A stretch of DNA of 64,000 nt from NCBI RefSeq assembly GCF_002742635.1, contig NZ_PEGF01000001.1, positions 248,001 through 312,000 on the forward strand, given 5' to 3'. Below the pieces are notes generated by a model that was not told the origin of the DNA, made no database searches, and worked only from the letters and a program-made list of their open reading frames with translations. Position numbers and translations under genes: made by a program. This DNA is from Caulobacter sp. X. Lineage in GTDB: Bacteria; Pseudomonadota; Alphaproteobacteria; Caulobacterales; Caulobacteraceae. Positions 1-7,943 of this stretch are shown here, piece after piece. Within the stretch, counting starts at the first letter, position 1. Every line of letters starts with the position of its first letter.

Positions 1-19
1 TTGAAAAGGAACTCTTCGT

Positions 20-841
20 ATGCCGCTGAATAGCATCAATACGAACGCCGGCGCTCTGATCGCCCTGCAAAACCTGAACACCACCAACTCGGAACTCGGT
101 GTTGTCCAGCAGCGCATCAACACCGGTAAGAAGGTCGGCACCGCCAAGGACAACGGCGCCATCTGGGCCATGGCCAAGAACCAATCGGCCACCGCCTCGT
201 CGCTGAACTCGGTCAAGGACTCGCTGCAACGCGGTCAGTCCACCATCGACGTGGCCCTGGCCGCCGGCGACGCCATCACCGACCTGCTCGGCAAGATGAA
301 GGAAAAGGTTCTCGCCGCTTCCGACACCTCGCTGAACACGGCCTCGTTCAACGCGCTGCAAGCCGACTTCGTCTCGCTTCGCGACCAAATCACGAAGGCC
401 GCGACCAACGCCAAGTTCAACGGCGCCAGCGTCGCTGACAGCACCACCCAGAAGCTGTCGTTCCTGGCCAACACCGACGGTTCGCAGTTCACGGTCAACG
501 TGCAAGACCTGACCCTGACGGGCCTCGGTCTGTCGGGCACGTTCACCTTCACCACCGCGGCTGACGCCAAGACCAAGCTGGCCGACCTCGACAAGGCCAT
601 CGGCACCGCGACCAACAAGCTGGCGGCCCTGGGCACCAGCTCGACCGGTCTCGACACCCACCTGACCTTCGTTGGCAAGCTGCAAGACAGCCTGGAAGCC
701 GGCGTTGGCAACCTGGTGGACGCCGACCTGGCCAAGGAAAGCGCCAAGCTGCAGTCGCTGCAAACCAAGCAACAGCTTGGCGTGCAAGCGCTGTCGATCG
801 CGAACCAATCTACGTCGTCGATCCTGAGCCTGTTCCGTTAA
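20..841 (+). CDS. fljK: Flagellin, FljK/FljL type
   Basis: Structural subunit of the flagellar filament, exported by the flagellar type III apparatus and assembled outside the cell. The 273-residue product has the short Caulobacter form: an N-terminal D0/D1 helical part (starts [19 protein letters not shown], then INTGKKV and [11 protein letters not shown]), a small beta centre and a C-terminal helical part ending [16 protein letters not shown], with no large variable D2/D3 domain. ATG 20 follows AAGGA with good spacing. A strong hairpin terminator lies just after the stop. The promoter is outside the window. FlaG and a second flagellin follow, so this is one gene of a tandem flagellin cluster. 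FljK and FljL differ by few residues, so the exact paralogue name is from memory and uncertain. Confidence 0.9.
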   Translation: MPLNSINTNAGALIALQNLNTTNSELGVVQQRINTGKKVGTAKDNGAIWAMAKNQSATASSLNSVKDSLQRGQSTIDVALAAGDAITDLLGKMKEKVLAASDTSLNTASFNALQADFVSLRDQITKAATNAKFNGASVADSTTQKLSFLANTDGSQFTVNVQDLTLTGLGLSGTFTFTTAADAKTKLADLDKAIGTATNKLAALGTSSTGLDTHLTFVGKLQDSLEAGVGNLVDADLAKESAKLQSLQTKQQLGVQALSIANQSTSSILSLFR

Positions 842-854
842 GGAGCGGGAAGGG

Positions 855-886
855 GGCGGGCTCGCGTGAGCCCGCCTCCATCTTTT
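855..886 (+). terminator. Rho-independent terminator after the flagellin gene
   Basis: A 9-bp GC stem (GGCGGGCTC with GAGCCCGCC) and a 4-nt loop are followed by TCCATCTTTT. It starts 14 bases after the flagellin stop, so this flagellin probably has its own monocistronic mRNA. Confidence 0.8.
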
Positions 887-950
887 CCGAGGACCGAGGG
901 TAGGGAGAGAAAAGAGAGGAGGGCCGACCCGCAAGTCGGCTGACAGATAT

Positions 951-1319
951 ATGGAACCCAAAGCCGCTTTGTCGGCGATCAGAGATTTCATCGCCCCCGT
1001 GAACGCCCCGGAGCCATCCGAGGGCGTAAGAGCCGTTCAAGGTCAGCTCAAGGCCGCGTTCGGGCAGCCGCAGCCGGTCGACGGCGCGCAGGCCGCGCCC
1101 GCCGCCGAGGCCAAGCCCGAGGCTCCGGTCGACAAGGGCCCCCAGCCTGGCGACCTGAGACTGGTGATCGAGCACAACGACGACACCGGCGACTATGTCT
1201 ATAAGACCGTCGACCGTCGGACGGGCGAGACGCTGCAGCAGTTTCCCCGCGAGGAGATCCTGAAGCTGCGCGAAGCCTCGCGCTATCACTCTGGCGACGT
1301 TTACGACGGCAAGGCCTGA
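951..1319 (+). CDS. flaG: FlaG family flagellar protein
   Basis: Small soluble protein of 122 residues. The N-terminal half is Ala/Pro/Glu-rich and probably disordered. The C-terminal half (about 60-110) matches the FlaG fold: a strand pair around LRLVIEHNDDTGDYVYKTVD, then RRTGETLQQFPREEILKLRE, equivalent to the usual vDretGevIrqiPpeemlkl signature. FlaG proteins sit near flagellin genes in many bacteria and affect filament length or flagellin handling; the exact role is not settled. ATG 951 is the only good start, though its Shine-Dalgarno is poor. It lies between two flagellin genes and is followed by a hairpin that may end its message. Confidence 0.8.
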   Translation: MEPKAALSAIRDFIAPVNAPEPSEGVRAVQGQLKAAFGQPQPVDGAQAAPAAEAKPEAPVDKGPQPGDLRLVIEHNDDTGDYVYKTVDRRTGETLQQFPREEILKLREASRYHSGDVYDGKA

Positions 1320-1375
1320 GAGACGGCGAAGGCCGTAGCGAAGGCGGACTGCGACGGCCTGTCGCGGGTCTTAAC

Positions 1376-1410
1376 GAGCATGGTTTATAAGCGTTAACCA
1401 TGTTCTTACT
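1376..1410 (+). promoter_or_regulatory. Hairpin with TTAACCAT element between flaG and fljJ
   Basis: A 10-bp inverted repeat (GAGCATGGTT with AACCATGTTC, one G-U pair) encloses TATAAGCG and is followed by TTACTTT, so it may terminate flaG. Its right arm contains TTAACCAT (1394-1401), which I recall as a motif reported in CtrA-bound Caulobacter promoters. Terminator and regulator site are both possible. Confidence 0.45.
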
Positions 1411-1429
1411 TTCTGAGCCCAACCTCGGC

Positions 1430-1443
1430 GGCGATTAGATCGC
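1430..1443 (+). promoter_or_regulatory. Possible sigma-54 promoter for fljJ
   Basis: GG (1430-1431) and GC (1442-1443) are separated by exactly ten bases, with A after the GC, giving the minimal -24/-12 arrangement about 55 bases before the fljJ ATG. Agreement outside the invariant dinucleotides is poor, so this may be chance. Confidence 0.3.
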
Positions 1444-1498
1444 ACGCCGAATCGCGCGCGATCGCAACCACGGCAAAATCGCCGATCGGAGGCCGCGC

Positions 1499-2335
1499 AT
1501 GACGCTGAGCGTCAACACGAACCAGCCCGCGCTGATCGCGCTGCAGAACTTGAACCGCACCAACGACGACATGCAGTCGGTGCAGACCAAGATCAACACG
1601 GGCCTGTCCATCTCGACCGCCAAGGACAACGCCGCCATCTGGTCGATCGCCCAGGAGCAGCGCGCCGACATGAGCGCGCTTGGGGCGGTCAAGATGAGCC
1701 TGGACCGCGCGACCTCCATCGCCGACGTGGCCCTGGCCGCGGGCGAGTCGGTCTCGGACCTGCTCAAGCTGATGCGCGAGAAGGTGGTGGCGGCCAAGGA
1801 CACCTCGCTGACCACGACCTCGCGGGAGTCCCTGAACGCTGACTTCCAGGGGATCCTCAAGAACCTCACCCAGGTCATCAGCAGCGCCGTCTTCGACGGG
1901 GCGAACCTGCTCGACGGCAGCCAGACGGCGGACATGACCTTCCTGGCCGACGCGGACGCCGCCCAGGCGATCACGCTGAGCCTGCAGAATCTGACGCTCG
2001 GCGGGACGATCAACACTCTGCAGCCGACCGATGACATCCTGACCCCGGCCAACGCGACCGCCGTGCTCACGCGTCTGGACGCGACGATGAGCGCCGTGAA
2101 CCAGGCCGTCGGCAATATCGGCACCCAGGCCAAGCAGATCGACGCGCACAGCACTTTCGTCGGCAGGCTCAACGACGTGCTCGAGACGGGCGTGGGCAAT
2201 CTGGTGGACGCCGACCTGGCCAAGGAAAGCGCGCGTCTGCAGGCCTTGCAGGTCAAGCAGCAGCTGGGCGCCCAGGCGCTGTCGATCGCCAACGGCGCGC
2301 CGCAGATCATCCTGTCCCTGTTCAAGGGGCAGTAA
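1499..2335 (+). CDS. fljJ: Flagellin FljJ (29-kDa type)
   Basis: Second flagellin of 278 residues. It has the same layout as the flagellin at the window start: an N-terminal helical arm ([38 protein letters not shown]) and a C-terminal arm ([20 protein letters not shown], ending IILSLFKGQ). It is more divergent in the centre, which fits the minor FljJ flagellin used at the hook-proximal end of the Caulobacter filament. ATG 1499 is preceded by GGAGG. Its own upstream region (1320-1498) carries a hairpin and possible promoter motifs. The acetyltransferase gene for flagellin glycan synthesis follows after about 65 bases. Paralogue assignment rests on length and position. Confidence 0.85.
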   Translation: MTLSVNTNQPALIALQNLNRTNDDMQSVQTKINTGLSISTAKDNAAIWSIAQEQRADMSALGAVKMSLDRATSIADVALAAGESVSDLLKLMREKVVAAKDTSLTTTSRESLNADFQGILKNLTQVISSAVFDGANLLDGSQTADMTFLADADAAQAITLSLQNLTLGGTINTLQPTDDILTPANATAVLTRLDATMSAVNQAVGNIGTQAKQIDAHSTFVGRLNDVLETGVGNLVDADLAKESARLQALQVKQQLGAQALSIANGAPQIILSLFKGQ

Positions 2336-2400
2336 CCCTAGGTGTACTCACGGCGCCGGGGTAAGCTTGGCGCGTGCGAGACGGGGAATCGGCGGCGAGT

Positions 2401-2955
2401 ATGATCGAGTTGCGCGACTTGCGGGACGAGGACGAGGCGGTCCTTTTTCAGTGGCGCTCGGAGCCCGAGGTCGACCGCTGGATGTCCGACGCCGATCTGC
2501 CCAGCCACGAAGCGCACGCCGCCTGGTTCCAGGCCCTGCGGACCGACCCCGACATGCGGGGCTGGATGATTACCCGCGCGGGCGCGCCCATGGGGCTGCT
2601 GACCCTGACGGGACTGACCAGCCACCACCGGCGCGCCAGCTGGAACTGGTTCCTTGGCTCGGCCGAAGCGCGGGGCAGGGGCGTTGGCCGCGCCGCCCAG
2701 GTTCTTGGTCTCGACCGAGCGTTCGGCGAGCTTGGCCTGCACAAGGTGTTCGCCGAGGTCATGGCCGACAACGACGCGGCGCTGAAGGCGCAATCGGCGG
2801 CGGGCTTCCGGCGCGAGGGTTATCTGCGCGGCCACGTCCTGAAGGACGGCCAGCCGCGCGATGTCGTTCTGCTGGGAATCCTGGCCTCGGAGTGGGGCGA
2901 ACTGCGCGAGAACGCGCGCCGGGCCCTGTCGGAGGCGCATCTTATCGCCGCTTAA
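2401..2955 (+). CDS. flmH: GNAT N-acetyltransferase, FlmH/PseH type
   Basis: Acetyltransferase of 184 residues with a GNAT fold: MIELRDLRDEDEAVLFQWRSEPEV at the start, a loop with RGRGVGRAAQVLGLDRAF that binds acetyl-CoA pyrophosphate (about 95-112), and the late DNDAALKAQSAAGFRREG segment. PseH enzymes acetylate the 4-amino sugar nucleotide in pseudaminic acid synthesis, the nonulosonate that decorates alphaproteobacterial flagellins; Caulobacter FlmH is the counterpart I recall near flagellin genes. I chose ATG 2401 because family proteins begin at MIELR; an in-frame GTG at 2374 would add nine residues. The flagellin cluster context supports the role. The specific substrate is inferred. Confidence 0.75.
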   Translation: MIELRDLRDEDEAVLFQWRSEPEVDRWMSDADLPSHEAHAAWFQALRTDPDMRGWMITRAGAPMGLLTLTGLTSHHRRASWNWFLGSAEARGRGVGRAAQVLGLDRAFGELGLHKVFAEVMADNDAALKAQSAAGFRREGYLRGHVLKDGQPRDVVLLGILASEWGELRENARRALSEAHLIAA

Positions 2956-3034
2956 CCTCGAGTCTTGAGGGCGAGTTAACGGCGAAGGGGCGAATGTATC
3001 AGCGGGGGACTCTGCGTCCCCGTCAGGACAAGCC

Positions 3035-5911
3035 GTGATCACGTTCGATACCAGCACGCTGCTCAGCTACTATCAGGCCCGTAGCGGCCTGACGGGCGCC
3101 GCCGCGTCTGGAACGTCGGCGACGGCGACCTCGAGCGGCTCTTCCAAGGCGGTCGTGCCCAGCGCGCCCTGGCTCGGCGGCAGTACGCCGGCCGCCAGCG
3201 AGCTGGTGCGTTCCGCCCTCAACGGTCGCAAGTTTGTCGACGAAGCCGCGAACTCGACGTCGCTGAAGGGGGCCAGCCCGGACTACGCCAAACTGTTCGC
3301 GACCTATCAGGCGCTCAACACCTTGTCGGCGATCGCGACCCGCGCGGGCGAAAAGCGGGTGCCTGACAGCGAGATCGCGCGCCTGCAGACCGCCATGACC
3401 CGGGGGCTGTCCGAAATCAGCGGCTACGTGCAGGGTCTTTCGCTTGACCAGCTGCGTCTGACCACGGGCGCGGTCATGACCAGCGACAAGGCCAAGGTCG
3501 GCGTTCCGAAGGCCAACTACACCTACACCACCGATACGATCTATTCCGGCCAGGTCGACGATCCGGTGCCGAAGTTCCAGGGGAACGTGTCGTTCGACGT
3601 CTCGGTAAAGGCGTTCGGCGTCACCAAGACCGTGACCATGAACCTGAACGACATGGGCTCCACGCCCCGGACCATGTCCAACGTCGTCAGCTACATGAAC
3701 GACCAGATGAAAGCGGCCGGCTTCAACACCGCGTTCGCCGTTCAGCGCACGGCCGGTCAGGAACGAACCGTCCAGGTCAACGGCAAGCCCGTGACCTTGC
3801 CCGCGACCGGCGATGACTTCGCCCTGAAGGTCAAGGGCGACTCCGCCGAACAGATCAGCTTCAGCGCCCCGACCACCGCGCCGGCCGTCTATGTCACCAC
3901 CAAGGCTGGCAATCCGGATCCCGACAAGAACGCCGCCACCGATGACGCGGTCTATGAGTCGACCCTGACGAAATACAGCGCGGCCGGAACGGGCGGCGGC
4001 CCGGGCGCCGGCGCGCCGGGCGGCAAGGTCTTTACCGAGACGCTTCAGGGCACGATCTCCACGGTCCGCAAGTCGGTGACTGGGGCGGACGGCTCGCTCT
4101 ACATGCTGGCCGACGTCGCCACCCAGGTGGACGGCAAGCTTGATATCGACGGCCAGCCGATCAAGGGCGACAGCGACGTCGCCCTGCTGAAGTACGACAG
4201 CGCGGGCCATCTGCTGTTCGCCCAGAGCCTGGGCGCGACCGACAACGCCAGCGGTCTATCCCTCGCGGTCGCCGCTGACGGCTCCATCGCGGTCGCCGGC
4301 TCGGTCAGCGGCCGGCTGCAGGGCGCGGTCAACGGCCCGATCAACAACAGCGACAGCTCCACCACCACCGACAGCTTCGTCACCCGCTACAGCGCCAATG
4401 GCGACGAGCAGTGGACGGTGCGTCGCGGCGGGCTGCAGGAGGACGAGGCCACGGCCCTGGCCTTCGGCGCCGACGGCGTCCTCTATGTCGGCGGTCGCAG
4501 CAAGTCAGACCTGCCCGGAGCGGTCGGAACCGATCCTAGCGGGGGCTGGGACGCCTATCTCTCGGCGTTCGCCACCGACGCCAACGGCAAGCCCAAGGCG
4601 CTGTTCACCCAGAAGTTTGGCTCCGCCGCCAACGACTCCGTCTCGGACATCGTCGTCAACGGCTCGCAGGTCATTGTCGGCTCCAAGGAAGACGGCAACG
4701 CGGTTCTGCGCAGCTTCGACGTGACGACCAGCGTCGTCACCGAGAACGTCACCCAACTGAACAAGTACGGCGCCTATGAGAGCGTCCCGGTCACCTACAC
4801 CAAGACCGCTTCTCTGACGGCGGGAGCGACCCGCGATCTCGGTTCGCTGAGAGGCGGCGATTTGGCGGGCCTAAAGATCGATGGCGGCCAGCTCTATGTC
4901 GGCGGCTACACGGCCAACAATCTCATGTCGATCAATGGCGCCACGACCCCGCCGTCCGGCGGCATGGATGCCTTTGTCGGCCGGATGTCTCTGGACATCT
5001 CAGACGCCAGCGCGGACGTCCTGACCTATTATGGCGGGACGGGCGACGACACGGTGACCGGGTTTGACGTCAAGAACGGAACGGCCTGGCTGGTCGGTTC
5101 GGCGGGCGCGAACCTGGACGGTCAGCCGACGGTCGGAACCGCGGACGGCTATGTCGCCCAGATCAACGTCGGAAGCGGCGCGGTGGATTGGAGCCAAAGG
5201 CTCACCGGCAAGGACGGTTACGCCACGCCCACCTCGGTGGCGGTTTCCGGATCGGGCGCCTCGGCGCTGGACCTCTTTGGCCTGCCGTCCGGGACCATGG
5301 AGTTCAAGCAATCGGACCGCATCACGACATCCACCGCGGCGCGGGCCGGTGACACCTTCCAGATCCGCACGCGCGAGCGCGGACCGCTGACCACGATCAC
5401 CATCGAGGCTAGCGACACGCTTGAAACCCTCGCCGACAAGATCAAGCGCGCATCGGGTTTCCGCGCCAAGGTCGAAACGGTCACCAATGGCGATAATCGC
5501 GTGCTGAAGATCAGCCCCGCCTTGAACACCGCGACCATCGAGGTTGTCGCCGGCAAGGGCGGAACCGATGTCCTGACCGCCTTGGGGCTGGCTGGAGGCG
5601 TGGTTCGGGCGACGAAGACCGAAAATGGCAAGACCGTCTCGGCGGATGGCGGCGGTCAAGTCTATGGCTTGCAACTGCCGCCGGAGCTTGACCTGACCAC
5701 CGAGGCGGGGCGGAAGAACGCCAATGTCGTCATCAGCCGCGCCATGGCGCAGATCCGCACCGCCTATCGCGAGACCTCCGACGCGGCCCAGGGGATCAGC
5801 AGCGACAACAGCAAGACCTCGGGCAAGACCGGCGGTACGGTTCCGAAATACCTTACGGATCAGCTGTCCAACTATCAGGCCGCGTTGAATCGACTGACCG
5901 GCGGCGGATAG
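3035..5911 (+). CDS. flaEY: FlaEY-like flagellar regulatory/assembly protein with beta-propeller
   Basis: A 958-residue protein without signal peptide, starting at GTG 3035. Residues 75-150 are helical and flagellin-like. Residues 185-285 form a beta-rich segment. About 330-740 hold SBBP-type propeller blades, with repeated forms such as ADGSIAVAGS, ADGVLYVGGRS and GGQLYVGGY. Residues 773-860 resemble a flagellin/hook IN motif (TFQI, TITIEASDTLETLADKI, ASGFRAKV). The last 85 residues are helical like a flagellin C-terminus. Flagellin-like ends and no Sec signal suggest export through the flagellar apparatus. Position beside the flagellins matches Caulobacter flaE/flaY, described as modulators of flagellin synthesis. 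The symbol is from memory; the propeller function is unknown. Confidence 0.7.
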   Translation: MITFDTSTLLSYYQARSGLTGAAASGTSATATSSGSSKAVVPSAPWLGGSTPAASELVRSALNGRKFVDEAANSTSLKGASPDYAKLFATYQALNTLSAIATRAGEKRVPDSEIARLQTAMTRGLSEISGYVQGLSLDQLRLTTGAVMTSDKAKVGVPKANYTYTTDTIYSGQVDDPVPKFQGNVSFDVSVKAFGVTKTVTMNLNDMGSTPRTMSNVVSYMNDQMKAAGFNTAFAVQRTAGQERTVQVNGKPVTLPATGDDFALKVKGDSAEQISFSAPTTAPAVYVTTKAGNPDPDKNAATDDAVYESTLTKYSAAGTGGGPGAGAPGGKVFTETLQGTISTVRKSVTGADGSLYMLADVATQVDGKLDIDGQPIKGDSDVALLKYDSAGHLLFAQSLGATDNASGLSLAVAADGSIAVAGSVSGRLQGAVNGPINNSDSSTTTDSFVTRYSANGDEQWTVRRGGLQEDEATALAFGADGVLYVGGRSKSDLPGAVGTDPSGGWDAYLSAFATDANGKPKALFTQKFGSAANDSVSDIVVNGSQVIVGSKEDGNAVLRSFDVTTSVVTENVTQLNKYGAYESVPVTYTKTASLTAGATRDLGSLRGGDLAGLKIDGGQLYVGGYTANNLMSINGATTPPSGGMDAFVGRMSLDISDASADVLTYYGGTGDDTVTGFDVKNGTAWLVGSAGANLDGQPTVGTADGYVAQINVGSGAVDWSQRLTGKDGYATPTSVAVSGSGASALDLFGLPSGTMEFKQSDRITTSTAARAGDTFQIRTRERGPLTTITIEASDTLETLADKIKRASGFRAKVETVTNGDNRVLKISPALNTATIEVVAGKGGTDVLTALGLAGGVVRATKTENGKTVSADGGGQVYGLQLPPELDLTTEAGRKNANVVISRAMAQIRTAYRETSDAAQGISSDNSKTSGKTGGTVPKYLTDQLSNYQAALNRLTGGG

Positions 5912-6011
5912 GACGACGCGCCCCTTCAACGATCGCCGAATGTGACAGGCGGCGCGCTTTCGAGGGCGGTCGCGCTTGAAAGCGTCATCGTCGCGTCGTA
6001 GCCAGGGGGCC

Positions 6012-6707
6012 ATGGATTTTCTGAAAGATCGACGGATCGTCGTCCTCGGCGGCGGCGCGGCGGTTGCGCTGCTGGCGGGCCTGGGCATCGCGGCGGCGTT
6101 GCTGGCCGGACACGACCAGAAGCAGACGGAAGCCCCGCCGGCTTCGCGCGCGGGCCTTATCGTCGAGACCGGGCGCGACGACGACACCAAGCTGGATCCG
6201 GCTCGGCCGCTGCGCTGCTTTGTCGGCGGCGCGTTCGTTGGCGAGATCACCCTGGCTGAATGCGCCAAGAAGAACGGCGTGGCGACCGGCGCGCTGGATG
6301 TGGGCGTCGACGAGACGGGCGCCCTGGCCGCCGCCGACCAAGCCGGCACGGTGTTGACGCCTCTGCCGCCGACCCCGACCGTCGATGCGCCCGCCGCCGG
6401 CCAAACCGCGGCCAGCCCCACGACGTCCTCGACGGCGGCGACGGCTTCGGCCACGGCGCCGCTGGGCGCCTGCTGGCGCTACGCCGCCGGCGAGTGGCGG
6501 CGGCTGCCGGGCGACATCACCCTGAACGCTTGCGCCCAGCAGTTGTTCGGCGGACGCTGCGAGAAGACCAACGCGGTCGCCTATGGCCGCTGGGGCGAGG
6601 AGACCCTGCGCTTGCTGCAAGGGCGCGTGGAGGCCTCTCCGGACAATCGCAGCTTCCACACCGTGTTCGAACAGACGCCAAACTGCCCTAGCCCGAACGC
6701 CGGATAG
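6012..6707 (+). CDS. Single-pass membrane protein with two Cys-pair modules, function unknown
   Basis: Not a family I recognise. From ATG 6012 (after AGGGGG) the product has 231 residues: a basic N-terminus (MDFLKDRR), one membrane helix at about 9-32, then a soluble part predicted outside the cytoplasm. It contains two similar modules: Cys69-Phe to Cys84-Ala, and Cys154-Trp to Cys174-Ala, each with an ITL tripeptide just before the second cysteine (GEITLAECA and GDITLNACA). A Pro/Thr/Ala-rich linker (about 110-150) joins them. Further cysteines are 183 and 225, six in all, suggesting disulfides. An upstream in-frame TTG at 5976 is less likely as start. The lipoprotein 17 bases downstream carries a related module, so the two may act together. 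Confidence 0.75.
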   Translation: MDFLKDRRIVVLGGGAAVALLAGLGIAAALLAGHDQKQTEAPPASRAGLIVETGRDDDTKLDPARPLRCFVGGAFVGEITLAECAKKNGVATGALDVGVDETGALAAADQAGTVLTPLPPTPTVDAPAAGQTAASPTTSSTAATASATAPLGACWRYAAGEWRRLPGDITLNACAQQLFGGRCEKTNAVAYGRWGEETLRLLQGRVEASPDNRSFHTVFEQTPNCPSPNAG

Positions 6708-6724
6708 GATTATAAGTGTAATCC
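6707..6724. promoter_or_regulatory. Inverted repeat at the start of the lipoprotein gene
   Basis: GGATTA, six bases, TAATCC lies directly between the preceding stop and the lipoprotein ATG at 6725, where a ribosome-binding site would be expected. Its core TTATAAGTGTAA (6710-6721) resembles the two 12-bp dyads at 22868 and 22893. It could be an operator or a chance palindrome. Confidence 0.35.
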
Positions 6725-7126
6725 ATGAGCAAGACCGTCCTCGCCGCCGCCGCCGTCCTCGTCGTCTCGGGCTTCGCGCTCGCCGGCTGCGAGGAGCAGA
6801 TCAAGCCGCCGTTCGAGCAGGGCGTCTGCTTCCACGTGGCGACGAACAAGGACAAGACGCTGCGCTACAACCCGGTGGCGCGCAATGTCCCGAGCATGGA
6901 GGAATGCGCCGCGACGCTTGAGGGCATGCGCATCCGTTTTGTTCGGCTGGGCCAGTCGAACAACCAGGGCATGGTTGGCGCTTACCAGGGCTCCTTCATC
7001 TTCATCGAGAAGGAAGGCATCTATCTGGGCCAGACCTATGACGGGCCGCGCTTCATGTCGCTGGTTCGCACGGGCGATGGGCGTCTGGCCGTCCCAGGCG
7101 CCATCCGCCGCGTTCCGGCCGAATAG
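6725..7126 (+). CDS. Lipoprotein with Cys-pair module, function unknown
   Basis: A 133-residue predicted lipoprotein: a basic start, a hydrophobic stretch (6-20) and lipobox LAGC ending at Cys22. Glu23-Glu24 follow, with no Asp at +2, so outer-membrane sorting is plausible. The mature part has Cys35-Phe and Cys61-Ala with PSMEE before the second cysteine, echoing the two modules of the upstream membrane protein. The rest is beta-rich (GSFIFIEKEGIYLGQTY, RFMSLVRTGDGRLAVPG). No family name can be given. The upstream gene is 17 bases away on the same strand, so the pair is probably an operon in which an inner-membrane and an envelope lipoprotein share a small disulfide domain. Confidence 0.75.
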   Translation: MSKTVLAAAAVLVVSGFALAGCEEQIKPPFEQGVCFHVATNKDKTLRYNPVARNVPSMEECAATLEGMRIRFVRLGQSNNQGMVGAYQGSFIFIEKEGIYLGQTYDGPRFMSLVRTGDGRLAVPGAIRRVPAE

Positions 7127-7174
7127 GCGAGGGCGCGGGGTTCGTCCGTCCACAGCCGTCTTTCTCGTCCACAA

Positions 7175-7189
7175 GAACATATTGAGAAC
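7175..7189. promoter_or_regulatory. LexA (SOS) box upstream of ssb
   Basis: GAAC, seven bases, GAAC: the direct-repeat operator of alphaproteobacterial LexA (GTTC-N7-GTTC on the other strand). It lies 86 bases before the ssb start, so ssb should be induced by DNA damage. Confidence 0.8.
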
Positions 7190-7205
7190 AAAACTTGCGC
7201 GCCGT

Positions 7206-7220
7206 TTAACGTCTCGTTAA
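7206..7220 (+). promoter_or_regulatory. CtrA-type site upstream of ssb
   Basis: TTAA, seven bases (CGTCTCG), TTAA followed by C: a perfect match to the full Caulobacter CtrA box. It lies 17 bases after the LexA box and 54 bases before the ssb ATG, suggesting cell-cycle control on top of SOS control. Confidence 0.65.
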
Positions 7221-7274
7221 CGTGCGCTCTCAGATTCCGGCGCATGGGTCGCCGGGCGAGAGCAAGGTCAAGCG

Positions 7275-7778
7275 ATGGCGGGCAGCGTCAATAAGGTCAT
7301 TCTGGTGGGCAATCTCGGCGCCGATCCCGAGATCCGCAGCCTGGGTTCGGGCGACCGCGTCGCCAATCTCCGCATCGCCACGTCCGAGACCTGGCGCGAC
7401 CGCAACAGCGGCGAGCGCAAGGAAAAGACCGAGTGGCACCGCGTGGTCATCTTCAACGACAACCTGGTGAAGGTGGCCGAGCAGTATCTGCGCAAGGGCT
7501 CGACCGTCTACATCGAGGGCGCGCTGCAGACCCGCAAGTGGACCGACAACACCGGCCAGGAAAAGTACTCGACCGAGATCGTCCTGCAGAAGTTCCGCGG
7601 CGAACTGACCATGCTGGGCGGCCGCGGTGACAGCGCCGGCGCGTCGTCGGGCGGCGGCGACGAGTACGGCGGCGGCTATTCGGGCGGCGGCTCCAGCTTC
7701 GGCGGCGGCCAGCGCAGCCAGCCCAGCGGCCCGCGCGAGAGCTTCTCGGCCGACCTGGACGACGAGATTCCCTTCTAA
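7275..7778 (+). CDS. ssb: Single-stranded DNA-binding protein
   Basis: Essential protein that coats single-stranded DNA in replication, repair and recombination. The 167-residue product has an OB-fold domain at 1-110 ([53 protein letters not shown]). A Gly/Ser/Gln-rich flexible linker follows. The acidic tip DDEIPF (162-167) recruits partner proteins. ATG 7275 follows AAGGTCAAGCG, a weak ribosome-binding site. Upstream, a LexA box and a CtrA-type box indicate SOS and possibly cell-cycle regulation. A strong terminator follows, so the gene appears monocistronic. Length and motifs are typical; the identification is secure. Confidence 0.97.
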   Translation: MAGSVNKVILVGNLGADPEIRSLGSGDRVANLRIATSETWRDRNSGERKEKTEWHRVVIFNDNLVKVAEQYLRKGSTVYIEGALQTRKWTDNTGQEKYSTEIVLQKFRGELTMLGGRGDSAGASSGGGDEYGGGYSGGGSSFGGGQRSQPSGPRESFSADLDDEIPF

Positions 7779-7838
7779 GGACAGTGGAAGGCTGGTCGAC
7801 AGCCCAAAAAGCTGACGACGGCGCCTCCACGGGGGCGA

Positions 7839-7875
7839 GCGGCGGGCGATCTGAGGATTGCCCGCCGCTTTCGTT
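7839..7875 (+). terminator. Terminator after ssb
   Basis: A 9-bp GC stem (GCGGCGGGC with GCCCGCCGC) encloses a 12-nt loop and is followed by TTTCGTTT, about 60 bases after the ssb stop. Confidence 0.8.
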
Positions 7876-7943
7876 TGCGGGCGTTGGCCTTGCCGACAGT
7901 CTAGAGTTGTGTTCCCATCCAGTTTCATTTGGAGGGATGCGCT

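Noticed and set aside
2374..2400. GTG at 2374 as flmH start
   Set aside because: Family proteins begin at the ATG at 2401 and the extra nine residues are not family-like.
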